Shown here piece by piece: positions 7,435 to 12,172 of a DNA stretch of 12,172 nucleotides (the first letter of the stretch is position 1; every line of letters begins with the position of its first letter). Made by a program: the position numbers and the translations under genes. The notes below the pieces were generated by a model, which worked only from the letters and a program-made list of their open reading frames with translations, was not told the origin of the DNA and searched no databases. Source of the stretch: Desulfamplus sp. (GTDB taxonomy: Bacteria; Desulfobacterota; Desulfobacteria; Desulfobacterales; Desulfobacteraceae). The stretch is taken from positions 1-12,172 of the forward strand of contig JADGBP010000004.1 in assembly GCA_015231395.1 (NCBI GenBank), in the 5' to 3' direction.

Positions 7435-7466
7435 TTGATTAAAAGATTTTGTTTGATTAAAAAGAT
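7430..7466 (+). repeat. Tandem duplication of an 18/19-base unit
   Basis: TTTGTTTGATTAAAAGAT (7430-7447) is followed at once by the same unit with one additional A (7448-7466). It lies between the terminator hairpin and the AroE-like start. In-frame TTG codons in it create a false longer N-terminus for the next gene. Confidence 0.8.
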
Positions 7467-7479
7467 TTTAATGGTGACT

Positions 7480-8295
7480 ATGAAAATATTCTGTATTTTA
7501 GGCGATGAAAGGGCGTTCCGCACAAAATCCCCAAACATGTTTTCAACTGTATTCAAACGCATTGGCATAAGTGCAGCATATGTCCCGTTCAAGGTATTTC
7601 CGGATCAGGTCGGAGCTGCCATGCAGAGCCTGAAATCATTAAATATTGATGGGGCAAATGTAACCATGCCTTACAAGTCATCTGTTATTCCACACATGAA
7701 TATCTTGTCTGAAGGTGCAAATATTATCGGTGCTGTCAATACAATAATCCGCAATGGGCAGGAACTGAAGGGATACAACACCAATGCCATCGGTTTCATG
7801 GACACACTGGAAGAAAGAAATTTTAATGTAACGAATAAAAAAGCACTTGTGTTTGGCTCCGGAGGAGGTGCCAGAGCAGTGGTTTTTATTCTGAACTGGT
7901 TAAGGGCAGCTTCCATCCAGATATCGGGCAGAACAGCTCCTCGGGTTGACGATATCATTCGCAAGATCGGAGGAAATGCAACCTCTCTTGAAATAATGGC
8001 AAAAGATGCATCAGAAGCCAATATTATCATCAACACGACTCCAATATCTTCACCTGATGACTCACCGGAATTCACTCAGTTCATGGAACGTCAGGATTTC
8101 AAGGAGTGTGAAATGATTCTTGATCTCAATTATGGACATCAAGATAACATATGGCAGGCAAAAGCCAAAAAACTTGGTGTCCCCTTTATTGACGGCCTTA
8201 CTCCTCTTGCTCATTCAGCAAGAAGAACACTGCTGCTCTGGACAAAAATTGATGTGGAAGCATCTGAATTTCTCAGAGCACTTGAAGCCATCTAA
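7480..8295 (+). CDS. Divergent AroE (shikimate dehydrogenase-like) protein with altered active site
   Basis: This 271-residue protein has the normal AroE length. The start at ATG 7480 aligns MKIFCILGDE with family N-termini. ATG 7471 is an alternative, and no strong ribosome binding site distinguishes them. AroE normally reduces 3-dehydroshikimate with NADPH. Family features present: TKSP at 15-18, GANVTMPYK with catalytic Lys66, GAVNTI with Asn87, nucleotide-binding loop GSGGGARA at 126-132, and NTTP at 185-188. Features lost: the catalytic Asp of the usual NTD motif is Asn102 (NTN, codon AAT at 7783-7785), the GRT at 150-152 differs from the usual NRT, and the Gln of the C-terminal QA motif is Ser246. 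Shikimate oxidation in the canonical way is therefore doubtful. It sits between a response regulator and a REC-kinase, which suggests a role tied to signalling, or use of another substrate; this is inference. Confidence 0.85.
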   Translation: MKIFCILGDERAFRTKSPNMFSTVFKRIGISAAYVPFKVFPDQVGAAMQSLKSLNIDGANVTMPYKSSVIPHMNILSEGANIIGAVNTIIRNGQELKGYNTNAIGFMDTLEERNFNVTNKKALVFGSGGGARAVVFILNWLRAASIQISGRTAPRVDDIIRKIGGNATSLEIMAKDASEANIIINTTPISSPDDSPEFTQFMERQDFKECEMILDLNYGHQDNIWQAKAKKLGVPFIDGLTPLAHSARRTLLLWTKIDVEASEFLRALEAI

Positions 8296-8298
8296 AAA

Positions 8299-8399
8299 GC
8301 ATTTTTACGGTAAACGCTCATGACCGGAAGCTGGTCACCCCTGAGCATGAAAACCACAATGCATTTTCACAATAAACCACAATGCATTTTCACAGTAAA
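8299..8399 (+). repeat. Three copies of a GCATTTTyACrrTAAA motif upstream of the REC-kinase
   Basis: GCATTTTTACGGTAAA (8299-8314), GCATTTTCACAATAAA (8361-8376) and GCATTTTCACAGTAAA (8384-8399) agree at 13 or more of 16 positions. The last two lie in a near-perfect 23-base tandem duplication (8351-8373 and 8374-8396, 22 of 23 alike). The third copy ends directly before the AAGGAG ribosome binding site of the next gene. A binding site or a decayed duplication are both possible. Confidence 0.7.
8316..8346 (+). other. Ten-base-pair hairpin in the leader of the REC-kinase gene
   Basis: GCTCATGACC (8316-8325) pairs with GGTCA (8333-8337) and TGAGC (8342-8346), with a CCCC bulge on the right arm and a 7-base loop. 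There is no T-run, so it is not a simple terminator. It may stabilise the RNA or be an operator. Confidence 0.5.
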
Positions 8400-8416
8400 T
8401 AAAGGAGATATGAACA

Positions 8417-9943
8417 ATGGACAGAATTGACCCCCGCAAAATTCTGGTAATTGATGATGAGCCAAGTCTTAGAGAGGGTGCCAGAAGAATTCTTTCCAAA
8501 ATGGATTTTGAGGTATTTCTCGCACCAAAGGGAGAAGATGGACTTGCAATTATTGAAATAGAACCCATCTCCATTGTTCTGCTTGACATGAAAATGCCCG
8601 GTATGGACGGCATGGAAGTACTAAAGCGAATCATGGCTCTGGACAGGGGTATCCTTGTTATTGTAATCACCGGATATGCCACGGTTGAGACTGCAATTGA
8701 GGCTATGCAGCGTGGTGCATACAACTTTATTCCCAAACCATATCAGCCTGATCAACTCAGAATAGCCGTCAGCAGGGCAAGGGAAAAATTAGAACTTGCC
8801 ATTGAGACAAAGCGGCTTCAAGAGGAGAGAAAACGTACACTTGAAGATCTCCATACCGAACAGAGCAGGACTCTTACCATCATAGAATCTCTACCTAACG
8901 GTGTGATAGTAACCAATCCAGAAGGGAAAATTGTTCTTATAAATCCTGCATGTTACAGATATCTTGATATTGATCTACAAAAAGTGCCTGGTGCCATTAA
9001 AATTGAAGAGATATTTAATAACAGTGAGCTTTGTTCCCTTATCCTTGATATTTCAAAGGGAAAATACATTGATTACGCAGATATTCCAGCACATGAAATT
9101 GAAACTAAGAACAAAAAATTTTTTATGGTAAGATGCAGACCAGTGCTCGGGGAGAGAAAGGAGTGTCTTGGTGCTGTGGTCAATGTGGTTGATATCTCGA
9201 CTATAAGGGCATTGGATCAGGTTAAATCTGAATTTGTCGCCAAGGTTACCCATGAGCTCCGTTCTCCGCTTTCAACCATACATGAGCAGTTAAACATGGT
9301 CATAGCGGGAAATATGGGAGAAAACAAAAATGGAAAGGGCAGCAGCGATGAAGATCAATATATTCTCTCCCGTGCAAAAGAAAAAACCAAAGCACTCATT
9401 GCAACTATAGGAGACCTTCTTGATCTATCCCGCATTGAGAGCGGAATGTCTTCCAAAGAGTCAAAGTCTGTTAAAGTTGATGAGCTTTTAAAAAACATCG
9501 GCGATTTCCTAAATGCCAGAGCCACTGCAAAAAAACAGACCCTGAATGTGATTACGCCTGAAAATCCACTTCCTCCTATTACTGCTGACCAGATGGCTCT
9601 TGAGAGCGTATTTGGCAATCTCATATCCAATGCCATCAATTATACTCAGGAGGGAGGGCAGATTGATGTAAGCTGCGATCTGACCGGAAACAATATAAGA
9701 GTAAGAGTTAAAGACAATGGTTTCGGGATTGATGCAAAGTATATGGACAAGATTTTTGACAGATTTTACAGAGTCAAAAATGACAAAACCCGTTTTATCA
9801 ACGGTACAGGACTTGGACTTCCCATTGTCAAGGGGATTGTGGATTCCATGAATGGATATATCAATGTGGAGAGTGAAGTAAACAGAGGCACTGTCTTTAC
9901 GGTACTGCTTCCGCTCAAAAAGGTTCCAATTGGGATTATGTAA
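8417..9943 (+). CDS. REC-PAS-histidine kinase
   Basis: This 508-residue cytoplasmic protein has a receiver at its N-terminus: D13/D14, phospho-acceptor D57 (VLLDMKMPGMDG), T85, K107. A coiled coil about 115-150 and a PAS domain about 150-265 follow. The kinase core has phospho-His279 (THELRSP), N-box Asn405, G1 DNGFG (433-437), F-box FDRFY (447-451) and G2 GTGLGL (463-468). All catalytic residues are present. The receiver-first layout suggests it takes phosphate from an upstream kinase and then controls its own kinase activity toward a further partner. ATG 8417 has GGAG at 8404-8407. An overlapping ATG at 8410 is out of frame. It is preceded by repeats and a hairpin, and its 3' end overlaps the truncated vapC by 8 bases on the opposite strand. 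Confidence 0.93.
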   Translation: MDRIDPRKILVIDDEPSLREGARRILSKMDFEVFLAPKGEDGLAIIEIEPISIVLLDMKMPGMDGMEVLKRIMALDRGILVIVITGYATVETAIEAMQRGAYNFIPKPYQPDQLRIAVSRAREKLELAIETKRLQEERKRTLEDLHTEQSRTLTIIESLPNGVIVTNPEGKIVLINPACYRYLDIDLQKVPGAIKIEEIFNNSELCSLILDISKGKYIDYADIPAHEIETKNKKFFMVRCRPVLGERKECLGAVVNVVDISTIRALDQVKSEFVAKVTHELRSPLSTIHEQLNMVIAGNMGENKNGKGSSDEDQYILSRAKEKTKALIATIGDLLDLSRIESGMSSKESKSVKVDELLKNIGDFLNARATAKKQTLNVITPENPLPPITADQMALESVFGNLISNAINYTQEGGQIDVSCDLTGNNIRVRVKDNGFGIDAKYMDKIFDRFYRVKNDKTRFINGTGLGLPIVKGIVDSMNGYINVESEVNRGTVFTVLLPLKKVPIGIM

Positions 9944-10091
9944 TGCATTGCATACTTAGTTGAAGTTCGAATAGGGTGATTGTGGAGATAGCAACATCCT
10001 TTGGCGAATGTTGCCGGAAGTGATCCAGTAATTCCAATGGACGTTTTTTGATAAGATATATGCAAATATTGGTATCCAGCAGATAATGCAT
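9936..10091 (-). pseudogene. vapC: Truncated vapC toxin (PIN domain), 5' fragment
   Basis: Reading the minus strand from ATG at 10091, the translation starts MHYLLDTNICIYLIKKRP and continues to TITLFELQ, the start of a VapC PIN-domain ribonuclease. The first acidic residue (D6) and the FEL glutamate (about E42) are present. After that the frame gives only seven unrelated residues and a stop at 9936-9938, where a full VapC has about 130 residues. The remaining catalytic acids are lost, so the toxin should be inactive. The ATG shares its A with the vapB stop (TGATG), the usual coupling of vapBC. The breakpoint lies at about 9955-9960, right beside the end of the REC-kinase gene, and marks a past deletion or rearrangement. 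Confidence 0.8.
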
Positions 10092-10321
10092 CAGAAGAAT
10101 TCCCTTTCCTGCATGAAAGGCTGATTTCGTCCATCTTTCATAAAATCTTCAGGAAATTCATCAAGAGATTCAAATAATAGATCCCATGTGGTTTCCATGG
10201 GTTCCAGAACAACTCGATTACCCTGTTTAAATATTCTTACCTCCTCTCCCGGAAGCCTGAATGCTTTGGGAAGTCTTACCGCCTGAGAACTCCCATTCTG
10301 GAATAATTTTGCCGTTTCCAT
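10091..10321 (-). CDS. vapB: VapB antitoxin (AbrB/SpoVT-type DNA-binding)
   Basis: This 76-residue protein begins METAKLFQNGSSQAVRLPKA, the swapped-hairpin AbrB/MazE fold typical of VapB antitoxins that pair with PIN-domain toxins. The C-terminal part (WDLLFESLDEFPEDFM, then NQP and QEREFF) is the usual toxin-binding tail of this subgroup. The start is supported by AAGGGGA at 10327-10333. It binds VapC and represses its own operon by family knowledge. Its toxin partner here is truncated, so it may be a relic, or it may counter VapC proteins elsewhere in the genome. Confidence 0.88.
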   Translation of the reverse strand: METAKLFQNGSSQAVRLPKAFRLPGEEVRIFKQGNRVVLEPMETTWDLLFESLDEFPEDFMKDGRNQPFMQEREFF

Positions 10322-10351
10322 TTTAATCCCCTTATTTTTATATATATCTTT

Positions 10352-10379
10352 AGTATATACGTAGCCTTTTGAAAGTCAA
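10352..10379 (-). promoter_or_regulatory. vapB promoter overlapping a palindromic operator
   Basis: On the minus strand, TTGACT (10374-10379), a 16-base spacer and TATACT (10352-10357) form a good sigma-70 promoter ending 30 bases before the vapB start. The perfect palindrome GTATATAC (10353-10360) covers the -10 and fits the kind of site VapBC-type complexes use for autoregulation. Confidence 0.65.
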
Positions 10380-10426
10380 GCTGTTACAATATCTTTTGAG
10401 CAGTTAATTGTCAAAATAGTAAACGC

Positions 10427-12097
10427 TCAATGCAAATAGGCTTCAATATCTGCAGATTCCGGAAATCTTTCCAGAAACCGGTAAAGAGTTGCACGCCCTA
10501 CCTTTAGATAACGTGCTGCCTTTGCCTTGTTGCCCCCAGTAATTTCAAGTGCTTTTTTGACTATATCAGCATCAAGTTTTCCAGAATATTTTTGAGGCTT
10601 ATCAGAATACTCTGAGTGCTTATCCGAATACTCTGTGTGCTTGCCTGAATACTCTGATTGGTTGCCTGAATCCTGAACATTTTCATCTGAACTTGTCATG
10701 GGTCGATCAAATTCAGATGCTGGTTTAAATTTGGATACTGGCTTAACTGTTTGATTATTGAAATTGATGTTATGATGGTTCTCTTCCATGTTCCTAAGCT
10801 CCATAGGAAGATCTGAAGGCATGATTTGATTCTGTTTGCATTTCACAATCCCAAACTGCACAGCATTTTGAAGCTCACGAACATTTCCTGGCCATGAATA
10901 GTCCATCATTAAACGGACTGCATCTTTTGAAAAATCAGGAATCACAACATTACTGTCCGCTTTATTGTCATTTTTTGCCATCTCAAGAAAATGGGAAATC
11001 AAAAGAGGTATATCGTTACGTCGTTTTCTTAAAGGCGGTAGCTCAATGGGAATAACATTAAGTCGATAATAGAGATCTTTTCTGAAATTGCCTTTTTCAA
11101 CTTCTGCTGCAAGATCCTTATTGGTTGCACTGATTATTCTAACATCAACCTGTATGCTCTTTTCTCCTCCAACTCGTTCAAAGATACCCTCCTGAAGAAA
11201 TCGTAACAGTTTTACCTGAATCTGTTTCGGAAGTTCAGCCACCTCATCAAGAAAAAGAGTTCCCTTGTCAGCAAGTTCAAATCTTCCTTTCCGCTCTTTG
11301 ATCGCACCTGAAAAAGCACCTTTTACATGACCAAACAACTCGCTTTCAACAAGCCCTTCAGGAATAGCCCCACAGTTGATCGGGACAAAAAGTGCTCCCG
11401 CCCTTTTGCTTTCATTATGCAAAGCATATGCTACCCGTTCTTTGCCAGTACCAGTTTCACCGCGGATATGCACAGGATAATCATATAACGCTACATCACG
11501 TATCTGCTGAAAAAGCTGGAGCATCAATTTATCCCTGCCAATGATACCAGAAAAAGATGTCATCTCTCTTGCTTTTACAGAAAGTGCGTAATGCTCTGTA
11601 ATATCACGAAATGAAGCAACTACACCTTTTAGGGCACCTTGATCCAAAAGACCAGTAATGCTCATCTCGACTCGTCTTAAATCACCACCTTTTGTAGTAA
11701 TAGTAAGGGGGTATTCAAGCGGCTTGATACTTTCAAAATTACTACTTCCAGGCTTGCTACTTTCAGGCTTACTACTTTCAGGCTTGATACTTTCAAAATT
11801 GCTACTCGCAGGCTTGATACTTTCAAGATTGCTACTTTCAGAAGTATGGCATTCTGATATATGAAATTGAGATATACTGTTTTCGGTGCAGAACGAACAG
11901 CGTTCACCACAAAACGGAGCATCAAATACATCATGGCAATCACGTCCAATTACTTCCTGTTTTGAATAGCCAGTTATCTTTTCAGCTGCTCTGTTGAAAA
12001 AAATAATCGTTCTTTTTGTGTCATGAGCAATAATGCCATCTCTTAAATTATCCAGCACAAGTTCAAGATTTTTTCTGTCAAGTATTAATCTATCCAT
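10427..12097 (-). CDS. PAS-AAA+-Fis sigma-54-dependent transcriptional activator
   Basis: This 556-residue enhancer-binding protein uses ATP to open sigma-54 promoters. Domains: PAS about 8-168, with Cys54, 63, 67 and 70 (DCHDVFDAPFCGERCSFC) and an inserted Ser/Lys/Pro repeat at 88-126; AAA+ about 185-420 with Walker A GETGTGKE (213-220), the sigma-54 contact loop GAFSGA (260-265, Ser in place of the usual Thr), Walker B TLFLDE (280-285) and the R-finger region near 354-360; a long low-complexity linker 435-508 holding a 7-residue tandem repeat; and a Fis-type helix-turn-helix 509-546 (GGNKAKAARYLKVGRATLYR). It has no receiver domain, so control is by the PAS signal or a partner. The start is ATG at 12097, with GGAGA at 12111-12115 at a long spacing of 13 bases. 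The target genes are unknown; the neighbouring signalling genes are candidates by location only. Confidence 0.93.
   Translation of the reverse strand: MDRLILDRKNLELVLDNLRDGIIAHDTKRTIIFFNRAAEKITGYSKQEVIGRDCHDVFDAPFCGERCSFCTENSISQFHISECHTSESSNLESIKPASSNFESIKPESSKPESSKPGSSNFESIKPLEYPLTITTKGGDLRRVEMSITGLLDQGALKGVVASFRDITEHYALSVKAREMTSFSGIIGRDKLMLQLFQQIRDVALYDYPVHIRGETGTGKERVAYALHNESKRAGALFVPINCGAIPEGLVESELFGHVKGAFSGAIKERKGRFELADKGTLFLDEVAELPKQIQVKLLRFLQEGIFERVGGEKSIQVDVRIISATNKDLAAEVEKGNFRKDLYYRLNVIPIELPPLRKRRNDIPLLISHFLEMAKNDNKADSNVVIPDFSKDAVRLMMDYSWPGNVRELQNAVQFGIVKCKQNQIMPSDLPMELRNMEENHHNINFNNQTVKPVSKFKPASEFDRPMTSSDENVQDSGNQSEYSGKHTEYSDKHSEYSDKPQKYSGKLDADIVKKALEITGGNKAKAARYLKVGRATLYRFLERFPESADIEAYLH
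10571..10654 (-). repeat. Heptapeptide (21-base) tandem repeat in sigma-54 activator linker
   Basis: Residues 482-509 read EYSGKHT, EYSDKHS, EYSDKPQ, KYSGKLD: four degenerate copies of a 7-residue unit between the AAA+ domain and the helix-turn-helix. A flexible spacer is the likely effect. Confidence 0.85.
11720..11836 (-). repeat. SSNFESIKP/ESSKP repeat insertion within the PAS region
   Basis: Residues 88-126 consist of SSNLESIKPA, SSNFESIKPE, SSKPE, SSKPG and SSNFESIKP. Units of 15 and 30 bases are visible at DNA level. The insertion comes after the Cys cluster and before the last PAS strands (LTITTKGGDLRRVEMSI), so it forms a loop in or beside the sensor domain. Confidence 0.85.
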
Positions 12098-12118
12098 ACT
12101 ATTTTTTTAATCTCCGGC

Positions 12119-12143
12119 AATATTCCGAAATATTCCAATATTC
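12119..12143 (-). repeat. Triple AATATTCC direct repeat upstream of sigma-54 activator
   Basis: AATATTCC at 12119-12126 and 12129-12136, with AATATTC at 12137-12143, lie 22 to 46 bases upstream of the minus-strand start codon. Each contains the palindrome AATATT. It could be an operator, or chance in AT-rich DNA. Confidence 0.4.
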
Positions 12144-12151
12144 ATTTAGGC

Positions 12152-12170
12152 ATAGTTTTCCAGATAATTA
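12152..12170 (-). repeat. 19-base motif, right copy (inverted partner at 728-746)
   Basis: On the minus strand this reads TAATTATCTGGAAAACTAT, identical to 728-746. It lies 55 bases upstream of the sigma-54 activator start and points toward it, as the left copy points toward the first kinase. Confidence 0.6.
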
Positions 12171-12172
12171 TT

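Noticed and set aside
7435..7479. Upstream TTG start extending the AroE-like protein by 15 residues
   Set aside because: The extension is encoded by the tandem repeat, lacks a ribosome binding site and goes beyond the family N-terminus.
7671..8075. Minus-strand open frame of 134 codons opposite the AroE-like gene
   Set aside because: It is the mirror of a well-supported coding frame and shows no recognisable motifs or ribosome binding site.
9766..10134. Minus-strand open frame of 122 codons across the kinase end and vapC
   Set aside because: It is out of frame with vapB and the vapC fragment, which have clear family sequence, and covers the kinase gene on the other strand.
10396..10430. Inverted repeat TTGAGC/GCTCAA after the sigma-54 activator gene
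   Set aside because: It has a 23-base AT-rich loop and no T-run on the minus strand after the right arm, and overlaps the activator stop codon, so it is not a credible terminator.
8310..10430. GTAAACGCTCA shared between 8310-8320 and 10419-10429
   Set aside because: An 11-base match in 12 kb is expected by chance and the contexts differ.

Overview
The window is AT-rich DNA that looks like a member of the Desulfobacterota (sulfate-reducer type). The evidence is indirect: PAS-rich hybrid kinases, a single-domain receiver with an unusual long loop, a HicB-like orphan and a MetF-type tail. No taxonomic marker gene is present, so the assignment is an inference. The content is mostly signal transduction.

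Left edge (1-947): the 3' end of a methylenetetrahydrofolate reductase-like gene, an orphan HicB-family protein, a strong intrinsic terminator, and a roughly 330-base gene-free stretch. That stretch carries a REP-like hairpin, a 19-base motif that recurs in inverted orientation at the far right end, a short direct repeat and candidate promoter elements.

Centre, plus strand (948-9943): six genes. They are a membrane hybrid histidine kinase with its own periplasmic amino-acid-type binding domain (831 aa), a soluble PAS-PAS hybrid histidine kinase (about 659 aa), a lone periplasmic sugar/LuxP-type binding protein, a single-domain response regulator, a divergent AroE (shikimate dehydrogenase-like) protein, and a REC-PAS-histidine kinase. 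The first two kinases form a tight pair. The others are separated by gaps of about 120 to 290 bases holding hairpins and short tandem duplications. Three kinases, one stand-alone receiver and no DNA-binding receiver suggest a phosphorelay or network whose output lies elsewhere, possibly through the sigma-54 activator on the right. The AroE-like protein has lost the catalytic Asp of the Lys-Asp pair and a substrate-binding Gln, and it sits between two signalling genes. It may be a ligand sensor or a repurposed enzyme.

Right, minus strand (9936-12097): a VapB antitoxin gene with an operator-like promoter, followed by a vapC toxin cut down to its first 44 or so residues against the end of the last kinase. 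Next comes a PAS-AAA+-Fis sigma-54-dependent activator with no receiver domain. It carries two low-complexity tandem-repeat insertions, one inside the PAS region and one in the linker before the DNA-binding helix-turn-helix.

Short tandem duplications (18-23 bases per unit) recur in three successive intergenic regions and inside the sigma-54 activator. This points to a local or genome-wide tendency to short slippage or duplication events. No CRISPR array, tRNA, rRNA or complete mobile element was seen.
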